Source: JANSWY01 sp038525605 (GTDB taxonomy: Bacteria > Bacteroidota > Bacteroidia > Cytophagales > Cyclobacteriaceae). Taken from it: a DNA stretch of 10,910 nucleotides. The notes beneath the pieces were generated by a model. That model worked only from the letters and a program-made list of their open reading frames with translations. It was not told the DNA's origin and ran no database searches. Where the stretch lies: the NCBI GenBank assembly GCA_038525605.1, contig JBCBHL010000252.1, positions 1 through 10,910 of the forward strand, written 5' to 3'. Positions 1-6,566 of this stretch are shown here, piece after piece. Made by a program: the position numbers and the translations under genes. Each line of letters begins with the position of its first letter. Position 1 is the first letter of the stretch.

Positions 1-480
1 ATTGCTTATTAAGCTAACCCTGATCTCATCTCTTTTGCTGATAAACGGATCTGTAAGTTCAGGAAATATGTATTCGAACGCTCCCAGCATGAAGATCAGA
101 ATTGTAAAAAATGAGGCGTAAAAAAGAAAATACCTCGGCCTGATGATGATCAAACCTGTACAGTAAATGGTAGTTGCGATGGCAATTACAGAGCCGCTTA
201 CCCCTCCCGAAGGGAAGTAACCAATGGCAACTAACAACAATATAGGAAAGTAATAATACAAAGATACGTGTCTGACGGCATTGTTGACTTTAAACAACCT
301 GTAGATGAGTCCAAAAAATAGCGTCGAAACACCATTCACAATAAGTATTTCAATACTTTTAAAAAAGAACACTCTGTAACAAAACCAAAACAGCCCGGTC
401 ACTATGGAGAGCAGCAGCACTAATTCAAATAGTTTTTCTTCTAAAGCTCGATCGCTTTTAAATTCTTGTAATTTCCCCAA
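1..480 (-). CDS. Membrane sensor protein, N-terminal part only (tandem paralogue of the pseudo-kinase at 524-1846)
   Basis: This reading frame runs open from a TTG at 478-480 to the window edge (160 codons) and is preceded by an in-frame TAA at 487-489. The visible part is a multi-helix membrane domain with about five hydrophobic segments (roughly residues 18-40, 44-62, 76-90, 95-113, 117-137). It aligns along its whole length with the neighbour at 524-1846: both have LEE(K/R)LF near residue 15, FPSGG near 90, a (P/R)RYF motif near 115 and EY(I/M)FPEL near 137-142. The two starts fall at the same place in that alignment (20 versus 21 residues before the shared core), which supports the rare TTG start. 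No ATG occurs until about residue 131. The gene lies 43 bases downstream of its paralogue with no terminator between, so the two are probably co-transcribed. By homology a kinase-like cytoplasmic half should follow, but it is outside the window, so whether it is catalytically intact is unknown. Confidence 0.82.
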   Translation of the reverse strand, partial: MGKLQEFKSDRALEEKLFELVLLLSIVTGLFWFCYRVFFFKSIEILIVNGVSTLFFGLIYRLFKVNNAVRHVSLYYYFPILLLVAIGYFPSGGVSGSVIAIATTIYCTGLIIIRPRYFLFYASFFTILIFMLGAFEYIFPELTDPFISKRDEIRVSLISN

Positions 481-523
481 TACTGTTTATAACAATTAGT
501 TTAATGTTTTCATCAATTACTGC

Positions 524-1846
524 TTATTTAGCAGAAGCAGATTCGGGAATGCCAAAAGGCAAGTCGAAATAAAAAATAAAATCATAATTTTCATCGAATG
601 AAAAGCTAATACTCCCACCCATTGTTTCCACCAGGTTTTTGGGTAGCAGTAAATCGATTTCAGTATCTGCATTGTGTAAATCAAGTTTTTCAGAATTATA
701 GAATTTTTCGAATATCTCTGCTCTTGTACGTTTGCTAAGTCCTGCACCTTTACAATTGATATTAAACCTTAGCGTACAACTCTTTTCAGATTTTAAAAGC
801 AGATCTGCGGATAGCATAACCTCATTCCCTTTCATAAACCTGATAGAACTATTGATCAGGCTAATAATGGATTGTTTGAGTCTTACAGGGTCACCTACCA
901 ACAAGGAAGGAACTGTGCTACCTTTCCTGAATTCGAAAATTGTCTGTTTACCATCCTTTCCGCTCTCAAGTATTTCTATCAATTCATTTAACTCCTCCGA
1001 CAGGTCAAATTCAATCTTTCTGAGCGTTGCTTTTCCCATTCCGATCCTGGACAGATCGATGACATCATTGAGGATACTTTTCAACAACTCACTGTTTTTC
1101 CGGAGTCTGCTCATCATTTTTTTTTGCTCATCACTATACCTGGTTTCTTCCAGCTGCTCTAGCGTATGTTCGATTCCCGCTATAGGCGCATTCATTTCTG
1201 ACCAAATTGTTTTCATAAACCTGGTCTTATACCTCTCTGCATTTTCCAGCTTTTCCTTTTCCTTACTCAACCGCTCACTTTGTATGTGCTTTGAGTTGAA
1301 CTCGTTGACATATTCCTTTTTAAAATAATACAGCACTACACCCAACACAATGAAAAAAACAATAGTAGTCAGGATGCTTGCCAGATTCATTTTCTTTCCC
1401 ACATCCGGCGGAGTAACCAGTTCGGGAAACATATATTCCAACAGAAACAGTGACAGCAATAAAGTGATGAATATCACAGAGAAAAATATAAAATATCTTG
1501 GCGGCAGCACCAACAATCCCGAACAATAAACAATTAAGGAAAATATGACCCCTGCACCCTGGATTCCTCCTGATGGGAAAAAGCCAAATGCGATGAAAAT
1601 CATAATGATTAGGTAAAAAATCAGTGCGCTCAGCTGAAAAGATCGTGTTTTGATGTAGAAAAGAAAGAGGAGTGTGAGCGTCGTTGACGAGGTAGTATGT
1701 ATGGCTACCATTGTCATATTTTTAAAATAAAACAACCTGTACAATAACCACAGCACAGCAAGTGCAATGGATATTAACAAAATCAATTGAAACAAACGCT
1801 CTTCGAGCGATTTCCCACTAAATGACACAGTTTTCTTGTCAGCCAC
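524..1846 (-). CDS. Membrane histidine-kinase homologue with degenerate catalytic core (predicted pseudo-kinase)
   Basis: 440 residues from a GTG start (in-frame stop upstream, no ATG between; start position matched by the paralogue). Residues 18-176 form about six membrane helices, followed by a charged, probably coiled-coil linker (178-205), a HisKA-like dimerisation helix pair (about 206-270) and a HATPase_c-like domain (about 315-432). The architecture is that of a hybrid-type histidine kinase, but the catalytic residues are gone. In the H-box (KTRFMKTIWSEMNAPIAGI) the position of the phospho-accepting His is Ser216. The Mg-binding N-box Asn is Ser333 (LINSSIRF). The G1-box DxGxG Asp is Cys365 (CKGAGL). 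The G2-box glycines are replaced by Asp394, Glu396 and Asp398. Scaffold parts survive, such as LVGDPVRLKQ, EIFEKF and KNLVETMGG, so the fold is probably kept. I infer a protein that cannot autophosphorylate and acts through binding or dimerisation. No response regulator lies next to it. The assignment to the histidine-kinase fold is strong; its role is unknown. Confidence 0.9.
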   Translation of the reverse strand: MADKKTVSFSGKSLEERLFQLILLISIALAVLWLLYRLFYFKNMTMVAIHTTSSTTLTLLFLFYIKTRSFQLSALIFYLIIMIFIAFGFFPSGGIQGAGVIFSLIVYCSGLLVLPPRYFIFFSVIFITLLLSLFLLEYMFPELVTPPDVGKKMNLASILTTIVFFIVLGVVLYYFKKEYVNEFNSKHIQSERLSKEKEKLENAERYKTRFMKTIWSEMNAPIAGIEHTLEQLEETRYSDEQKKMMSRLRKNSELLKSILNDVIDLSRIGMGKATLRKIEFDLSEELNELIEILESGKDGKQTIFEFRKGSTVPSLLVGDPVRLKQSIISLINSSIRFMKGNEVMLSADLLLKSEKSCTLRFNINCKGAGLSKRTRAEIFEKFYNSEKLDLHNADTEIDLLLPKNLVETMGGSISFSFDENYDFIFYFDLPFGIPESASAK

Positions 1847-2267
1847 TGTTTCGAAATGTTTATAATGAATGTTTTATCCCGGATTCTAAGCTGCTGTTGA
1901 ATGATGCTGCTTTAATCTTTGGGTGTTGAGTAAGTGCAATGTCCCGTAATTCTAAAATTACTTAATTTTTATTAATTCTTCTAAAGGTCGGATCAGAAGA
2001 CAACGAATAAGTTGAAGGGGCTTTGAAAACTATCGCAGTACCTGTTTTGGTAGTGACTAAAATATTGACTGAAGTAAAGCGCTTCGTTTAACAATTCAAA
2101 GGCTGACCCGAGGCGTTAACAGTTGAAATGGTGATCGATTCCAGGGGTAATAGCTTCTGGCTTAAAAATAAGAAGCCATTCCGACAACTGGTCAGAATGG
2201 CTTACTCCGTTTTCATGATATTTATTAATTTCTCTAACGCTGCGAGAAACTAACTCATATTGCTAAC
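1847..2267. other. Intergenic gap of 421 bases, no convincing gene
   Basis: Nothing here codes convincingly on either strand. The right end holds the terminator of the small gene at 2268-2504. The left end must hold the promoter of the kinase-like pair, but I find no good TAnnTTTG box there. An AT-rich stretch at about 1946-1980 contains a short inverted repeat (GTAATT at 1946-1951, AATTAC at 1956-1961). On the minus strand about 40 codons between roughly 1985 and 2117 are open without a start codon; their composition gives no reason to call a gene. A decayed gene is possible but cannot be shown. Confidence 0.6.
2161..2203 (-). terminator. Intrinsic terminator of the small gene at 2268-2504
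   Basis: A 13-base inverted repeat (2173-2185 and 2191-2203) with a five-base loop forms, in minus-strand RNA, a continuous stem with one G-U pair. It is followed on the minus strand by a U-rich tract (CTTATTTTTAAG, 2172 down to 2161). It starts 64 bases after the stop codon of the small gene. In plus-strand RNA the same site has a C-A mismatch and no U-tract, so it acts for the minus strand. Confidence 0.8.
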
Positions 2268-2504
2268 CTATACCGCAGGTCTCATCTGGCTTCTGATATG
2301 TGTTTCTTTCGCCAGATTCAGTTCCTTTACTAATTTATAAGCGAGTATATCAGAATGATTGGTCAATTCAAGAATTAATGAAAACCCTTCTTTCTTACCA
2401 CTCAATTCATAAAAGTGATTATACTCTTCTTTTTTTCCTTTTTGGTAAATTCCCATATCAGGGTTGTACCATATATATCCAGTTATTTTTTTGTCTCGTT
2501 TCAT
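2268..2504 (-). CDS. Small protein of unknown function, 78 residues
   Basis: I do not recognise a named family. The protein has an ATG start and begins with a basic stretch (MKRDKK). An aromatic, glycine-containing segment follows (GYIWYNPDMGIYQKG, residues 9-23), then a mixed alpha/beta-looking middle and an amphipathic helix near the end (about 53-72). There is no signal peptide, membrane helix or cysteine, so it is predicted to be a small cytoplasmic protein. It stands alone, 191 bases from oligopeptidase B, with its own intrinsic terminator and a possible -7 box close upstream, which argues that it is a real expressed gene and not a chance frame. The opposite-strand frame over the same bases has a composition typical of a shadow. 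Confidence 0.68.
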   Translation of the reverse strand: MKRDKKITGYIWYNPDMGIYQKGKKEEYNHFYELSGKKEGFSLILELTNHSDILAYKLVKELNLAKETHIRSQMRPAV

Positions 2505-2524
2505 AAGCGTAGAACTTTATGTTA

Positions 2525-2532
2525 CAAATATG
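2525..2532 (-). promoter_or_regulatory. Possible -7 box of the small gene
   Basis: On the minus strand the bases read CATATTTG, five of six fixed positions of the Bacteroidota TAnnTTTG box, about 20 bases before the ATG. No clear TTG is found at the -33 distance, so this is a weak call. Confidence 0.28.
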
Positions 2533-2665
2533 TCTGAACCATGTGAAAGAATCGTGCCAGTTAACTTTCCAATTCTGCCTATTCTAAAAAATCGGCCCTG
2601 AATCGCATTAAAAGCACATTTTAAAGTCACTAAATGCACGATCTTTACTTACTTATACGAGATTT

Positions 2666-2690
2666 TTATTCAAAAAAGTTACCTTTTTCA
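2666..2690 (-). terminator. Weak terminator-like hairpin after oligopeptidase B
   Basis: Minus-strand RNA can fold AAAAAG (2688-2683), loop GTAA, CTTTTT (2678-2673), with further Ts at the end of the stem. It begins about eight bases after the stop codon at 2696. The stem is almost all A-U, so it would be unstable; the position just after the gene is the main support. Confidence 0.3.
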
Positions 2691-2695
2691 ACAAT

Positions 2696-4792
2696 TTAAT
2701 CATGGATATTTTCCAAATGACATAGAAATGCATACTCTAAAGCCACCTCTTTGTAGGCTTCATAACGTCCCGAAGCTCCTCCATGACCTGCATCCATATT
2801 CGTTTTGAAAAGCAACAACTTATCATCGGTTTTGTAGTCTCTTAACTTCGCCACCCATTTGGTCGGTTCCCAATATTGCACCTGCGAATCGTACAATCCC
2901 GTTAACACCAGCATATTTGGATAGTCTTGTTTTTTCACCTGATCATATGGCGAATAACTCAACATGTAATCGTAGTATTCTTTGATCTTCGGATTACCCC
3001 ATTCGTCAAATTCATTGGTCGTAAGCGGAATGGATTCATCAAGCATGGTGTTAATGACATCCACAAATGGTACCGAAGCAATAATGCCATTAAAAGTTTC
3101 GGGTGACATATTTGCCACTGCACCCATCAACAGGCCTCCGGCACTTCCTCCATTGGCATACAGATGAGAAGCAGCAGTATATCTGTTTTCTATCAGGTAT
3201 TTACCACAGTCGATAAAATCCTGAAAGGTGTTGAGTTTTTTCAGGAGCTTACCGTTATCATACCACCTTCTTCCTAGAGTTTCACTCCCCCGGGTATGAG
3301 CGATGGCAAATGCAAAACCTCTGTCCAGCAAACTAAGCCTTGTAGAGCTAAATGAAGGCTCTATTGTAATGCCATAGGAGCCATAGGCATATAATAAAAC
3401 AGGGTTTTTTCCATTCTTTTCAAATCCCTTCTTATACACAATTGACATAGGAACCTGCTCTCCATCTCTGGCAGGTACCTGAATTCTCTCTGTTGTATAT
3501 TCCTGAGGGTCGTGTCCTCCCATTACTTCCTGCGTCTTTTTGACTTCACTTTCTCCGGTAACCATATTATAATCTATCACAGAAGCCGGTGTGGTAAGTG
3601 ATGAATAGCTGTAACGCAATACCTCAGTATTCATCTCGGGATTGACATTGGTCGCTGCGTCATAAGCCGGTTCGCCAAAATCGAGGTAATGAGATTTTCC
3701 AGTATTTTGATCAATGATGTTAATTTGAGTCAAACCTCCTTTTCTTTCACTGATGGCCAGGTGATCTTTAAAAATCTCTAAATCGGAAATTAAAACATCC
3801 TCCCTGTGAGGAATTACAGTCTGCCAGTATTCTTTCCCTGTGTTTTCGACGCTGGTTTCCATCAAACAGAAGTTTTCAGCATTCCAGTTGGTGAGGATGT
3901 AGAACTTATCCCTGAAATGCTCAACGCTGTATTCATGAACCTTCTCTCGTGGAATAAACTGCTTGAACTCTCCCTGCGGATTATCAGCGTCCAGCATATG
4001 AAAATCATTAGACAGGGTGCTGCTATTCCAAATCATGATGTACTTTCTCGATTTTGATTTGGAAACACCGATATAATAGGCAGGGTCTTTCTCTTCGTAG
4101 ACCAGTTCGTCACTTTCCTGTTTTTCACCCACCTGATGTCTCCAAACCTTTTCTGAAAGCAGCGAAACTTCGTTTTTTGTGGTGTAGAATACAGTTTGAT
4201 TATCGTTTGCCCAAATCAGTTCTCCAGTAGTGTTTTCCAATTCATCAGATAAAAACTCACCTGTTTCCAAACTGATGAAACGAATCTTGTAAATCCTTCT
4301 ACTAACAGTATCTTCACTAAAAGCGAGTGTCTTATTATCCGGGCTGATCGATAATCCTCCAACCGAATAGTAATCATGGCCTTCGGCGTGTACATTTACA
4401 TCAAGTAAAATTTCTTCTTCTGCATCCAGCGATTCTTTCTTTCGGCAATGGATGACATATTCTTTTCCTTCTTCAAATCTTCTGTAGTACCAGTAGCCAT
4501 TGAGAAAGTAAGGCACTGATTCATCTGTTTGCTGAATTCTGCCAATCATTTCTTCATATAGTTCCGTCTGGAAACCTTCAGTATCAGCAAGTTTAGCTTT
4601 TGTGTAATCGTTTTCCGCGTTGATGTAATCGAATACCTCGCGGGTCTTTTCGTCGCGGTTTTCAGAATCACGTTGCTCATCAGTGAGCCTCATCCAGAAA
4701 TAATCGTCGATCCTTTCATGACCATGCGTAACTATTGAATGGGGCTTCTTTGCCGCCTTTGGTGGTTGTGATTGTTTATCTGAATCTGTCAT
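2696..4792 (-). CDS. ptrB: Oligopeptidase B (protease II), prolyl oligopeptidase family S9A
   Basis: A cytoplasmic serine peptidase that cuts short peptides after basic residues. It has 698 residues, close to the roughly 690 of the E. coli enzyme, and no signal peptide. The N-terminal HGxxRIDDYFWMR motif (24-35) is typical. A beta-propeller (about 75-430) precedes the alpha/beta-hydrolase domain (about 430-698). The triad is Ser550 in GGSAGG, Asp635 in LYDSQV and His670 in AGHGG. The spacing of 85 and 35 residues equals that of E. coli (Ser532, Asp617, His652, from memory). With the same offset of 18, Glu594 falls on the S1-site Glu576, in the family motif DESIPLTTNEFDEWGNP. Other specificity residues are changed (see findings). 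An oligoxaloyl-type loop YGSYG (470-474) for the oxyanion hole is present. The ATG start keeps the usual short N-terminal extension. The gene stands alone, with a possible promoter at 4929-4960 and a long leader. Confidence 0.95.
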   Translation of the reverse strand: MTDSDKQSQPPKAAKKPHSIVTHGHERIDDYFWMRLTDEQRDSENRDEKTREVFDYINAENDYTKAKLADTEGFQTELYEEMIGRIQQTDESVPYFLNGYWYYRRFEEGKEYVIHCRKKESLDAEEEILLDVNVHAEGHDYYSVGGLSISPDNKTLAFSEDTVSRRIYKIRFISLETGEFLSDELENTTGELIWANDNQTVFYTTKNEVSLLSEKVWRHQVGEKQESDELVYEEKDPAYYIGVSKSKSRKYIMIWNSSTLSNDFHMLDADNPQGEFKQFIPREKVHEYSVEHFRDKFYILTNWNAENFCLMETSVENTGKEYWQTVIPHREDVLISDLEIFKDHLAISERKGGLTQINIIDQNTGKSHYLDFGEPAYDAATNVNPEMNTEVLRYSYSSLTTPASVIDYNMVTGESEVKKTQEVMGGHDPQEYTTERIQVPARDGEQVPMSIVYKKGFEKNGKNPVLLYAYGSYGITIEPSFSSTRLSLLDRGFAFAIAHTRGSETLGRRWYDNGKLLKKLNTFQDFIDCGKYLIENRYTAASHLYANGGSAGGLLMGAVANMSPETFNGIIASVPFVDVINTMLDESIPLTTNEFDEWGNPKIKEYYDYMLSYSPYDQVKKQDYPNMLVLTGLYDSQVQYWEPTKWVAKLRDYKTDDKLLLFKTNMDAGHGGASGRYEAYKEVALEYAFLCHLENIHD

Positions 4793-4866
4793 GTTTTCTT
4801 ATCAGGTTATCTGAGTTTTTCCGGACAGGTGGCAGGATTACGTAAGTGGAATGCACTTCAATAAAC

Positions 4867-4892
4867 CGGATCAAATAAATGGACCTGATCCG
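4867..4892. repeat. Inverted repeat in the oligopeptidase B leader
   Basis: CGGATCA (4867-4873) and TGATCCG (4886-4892) form a perfect 7-base stem with a 12-base loop, 75-100 bases before the oligopeptidase B start and about 145 bases after the clpP stop. It could be the terminator of the clpP operon, but the following minus-strand tract (GTTTATTG) is poor in U. It could instead be an operator or a leader hairpin of oligopeptidase B. Confidence 0.45.
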
Positions 4893-4928
4893 AAATAAAC
4901 TCTGTTTATAAGCTGTGAAATTAACCTT

Positions 4929-4960
4929 AAAATATAAGAGATGACAATCATTAGTCTCAA
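4929..4960 (-). promoter_or_regulatory. Candidate promoter of oligopeptidase B
   Basis: On the minus strand a TTG (4960-4958) is followed, after 21 bases, by TATATTTT (4936-4929), which matches five of six fixed positions of TAnnTTTG. Spacing is near that of Bacteroidota promoters. It would give a leader of about 130 bases that includes the inverted repeat at 4867-4892. Confidence 0.33.
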
Positions 4961-5036
4961 TTTTGCAAGGCAAAAGAAGTATTTTCAATCAACGTGATTA
5001 TAGTAGCGTAGCAAATGACCTTACACGTGAGGCTTT

Positions 5037-5678
5037 TCAAGCGTAGAATTCCACTTCCGGTTCGATATTATTCATTTTGATGAGGCTCGAAGTATTGCCC
5101 AGCACTTTATCTACCAATCCATATTCTTTGGCCTGTAAAGAATTTAGAAATTTATCCCGCAGGAAAAATTCTTCTATTTCTTTCCAGCTATGTCCTGTAT
5201 TTTCTCCCATGATATGAAACAACTGAGCCTGCAATCTCTCTTGTTCGTGAGTAGCAATCCTTACGTCTTCAGTATATCCTTTAGCGCCTCCGCCCGTCGG
5301 ATGCATATGAATGGTCGCCTGTGGCAATGCAAACCTTTTACCTTTCTCGCCACAAGTCAGTAAAGCAGTAGCCATGCTACCGGAAAAACCAACCGCCACG
5401 GTAGAAACCGGGGCAGAAATCATTTGCATCGCATCATAAATGGCCAATCCAGCATATACACTCCCTCCCGGCGACTGGATATACATATCAATTTGCCTGC
5501 TGCTGTCCTGACTATTCAGATATAGCAATTGAGCCACCACAATATTTGCTACCTGATCATCAATAGCAGTTCCTAAAAAAATAATTCTTTCTTTTAACAG
5601 CAAACTGAAAATATCATAAGACCGCTCACCTCTGGAACTTTGGTCGATGACCATCGGAATTAAATTGGCCTGTATCAT
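5037..5678 (-). CDS. clpP: ClpP-type ATP-dependent protease proteolytic subunit
   Basis: 213 residues, one ClpP domain. ClpP forms a two-ring barrel that degrades proteins fed by an AAA+ unfoldase. The triad is Ser101 (FSGSMATALL), His126 (IHMHP) and Asp175 (LRDKFL), a constant offset of four from E. coli mature Ser97, His122 and Asp171 (from memory). The N-terminal core PMVIDQSSRGERSYDIFS, the YIQSPGGS strand and EYGLVDKV are classic. Phe116 and Leu118 in KGKRFALP sit at unfoldase-docking positions, so it should still dock with a Clp ATPase. Odd points are HPTGGG where most ClpPs have HQPLGG, and GSM for ASM at the active Ser. There is no propeptide. No clpX or tig is adjacent. The ATG directly follows the stop of the 90-residue gene with no gap, so it is the last gene of an operon with a sigma factor. 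It is probably an accessory ClpP paralogue, not the housekeeping one; that is inferred from context. Confidence 0.94.
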   Translation of the reverse strand: MIQANLIPMVIDQSSRGERSYDIFSLLLKERIIFLGTAIDDQVANIVVAQLLYLNSQDSSRQIDMYIQSPGGSVYAGLAIYDAMQMISAPVSTVAVGFSGSMATALLTCGEKGKRFALPQATIHMHPTGGGAKGYTEDVRIATHEQERLQAQLFHIMGENTGHSWKEIEEFFLRDKFLNSLQAKEYGLVDKVLGNTSSLIKMNNIEPEVEFYA

Positions 5679-5951
5679 TTATTTGGAATTAAAAATGGTA
5701 AATACTTTCGTTTGAAATGATTTGAATTTAGCATCGCTGAAAAGCATTTGATCAATATTCCTGATCTCTTGCTTCAATTTTTGCCTGCCATAAACTTTGA
5801 TCAGCTCATTGGCCTTTTTTTGATGTTCAACCTTTTCTTTTAGTAAAGGGTCAACCAGCATTCGGGATTCAAAGACCAACCGACTCATGGTAGTCATCTC
5901 ATCATTGAGGTAGCGATCTATTTCCTGTGTTTCAATCAATGAAATCCGCAT
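5679..5951 (-). CDS. Small soluble protein resembling an anti-sigma cytoplasmic domain
   Basis: 90 residues, ATG start. The N-terminal half follows the pattern of the cytoplasmic domain of Bacteroidota anti-sigma factors: I-x-x-YL-x-x-EM (11-19), then FE (27-28), then DP (34-35) followed by a long charged helix (36-68). In those proteins this domain binds the sigma factor and is followed by a membrane helix and a periplasmic part. Here the protein ends after about 20 more residues, with no membrane helix, no zinc-binding HCC motif and no cysteine at all. Its first 20 bases overlap the end of the sigma gene, and its stop abuts the clpP start, so the three genes are translationally coupled. I infer a soluble partner, possibly an inhibitor, of the co-encoded sigma factor, and a candidate ClpP substrate or adaptor. 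The gene is clearly real; the anti-sigma assignment rests on a short pattern match. Confidence 0.8.
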   Translation of the reverse strand: MRISLIETQEIDRYLNDEMTTMSRLVFESRMLVDPLLKEKVEHQKKANELIKVYGRQKLKQEIRNIDQMLFSDAKFKSFQTKVFTIFNSK

Positions 5952-6459
5952 AGTGAAGTGATTTTTGTTTGATGTTTTCCCTTACTTTTTCCAGACATTT
6001 GTATTTCTGTACTGTAGCCGAACGCTCACTGCTGAAACCAAACTTTGTTGAGATGTCTTTCATTGACAGGTTCTGATAATAAAACGACTGCAGCATATTG
6101 AGACATTTCTCACCTGAAGACTTCAGTAACTGAAGTAGTTTACCTGTGGATAATCCGGTTTCCGAATCGTCTGCAAGGTCGATTTCATTCAGTGATTGGG
6201 TCGGCGGTTGGTCTCTTTGGACTTTGAGCCACTTATTTTTACAAACACCCAGTAGGTATGATTTAGCAGATTTATCAAATAGAAAATTCTGCTGACTTTG
6301 CTTCTCATAGCAGACTATCAAAGCTTCCTGAAAGATGTCCTTCGTTTCTTCGAGCGTACCTCCCTGCTTGCTGATATATTTCGCAAAAAGCGGAAAGGCC
6401 TCTACATAAAGTTCTGTCAGCTGCCGATTCTGCTCCTTGCCTGATGTTATTCCATTCAT
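5932..6459 (-). CDS. ECF-family RNA polymerase sigma factor
   Basis: 175 residues, the usual ECF size. Sigma-2 covers about residues 17-82, with the acidic helix ETKDIFQEALIVCYEK (38-53), a core-binding pattern, and SAKSYLLGVCKNKWLK (64-79), which matches promoter-melting region 2.3/2.4. A short linker follows (83-105). Sigma-4 (about 107-162) carries the helix-turn-helix LSMKDISTKFGFSSERSATVQ and KYKCLEKVR, typical of Bacteroidota ECFs and responsible for -35 contact. It is the first gene of the operon with the anti-sigma-like gene (20-base overlap) and clpP, and reads away from the permease terminator at 6567-6623. ECF factors are normally kept inactive by an anti-sigma encoded next door, which supports the call for the following gene. 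The regulon and the signal are not visible. The upstream region (6460-6566) is AT-rich, with an A7-TCA-T7 palindrome at 6518-6534, but shows no clear consensus promoter. Confidence 0.92.
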   Translation of the reverse strand: MNGITSGKEQNRQLTELYVEAFPLFAKYISKQGGTLEETKDIFQEALIVCYEKQSQQNFLFDKSAKSYLLGVCKNKWLKVQRDQPPTQSLNEIDLADDSETGLSTGKLLQLLKSSGEKCLNMLQSFYYQNLSMKDISTKFGFSSERSATVQKYKCLEKVRENIKQKSLHYADFID

Positions 6460-6566
6460 ATGATCAATTAGTCTGTTGCTTTACTCTTAAGTTCCAATTT
6501 ACATCATGATATCACCGAAAAAAATCATTTTTTTCATCAAATCAGCAAAAAGAGCCTGTTGAAACA

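Noticed and set aside
4776..4988. Open frame of 70 codons on the minus strand between clpP and oligopeptidase B
   Set aside because: It overlaps the start of oligopeptidase B, covers the candidate promoter and inverted repeat, has no recognisable motif, and its composition looks like translated non-coding sequence.
4992..5028. ACGTG / CACGT inverted repeat just after clpP as a terminator
   Set aside because: The stem is only five bases, the loop is nearly 30 bases and there is no T-tract.
6494..6501. TAAATTGG on the minus strand as the -7 box of the sigma operon
   Set aside because: It matches five of six fixed positions, but no TTG lies at the expected distance, so it was not listed as a promoter.
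6518..6534. A7-TCA-T7 palindrome upstream of the sigma factor as a terminator
   Set aside because: The stem is pure A-T and no gene ends just before it; the true terminator with a GC-rich stem is at 6567-6623. It may only be a flexible AT-rich upstream element.
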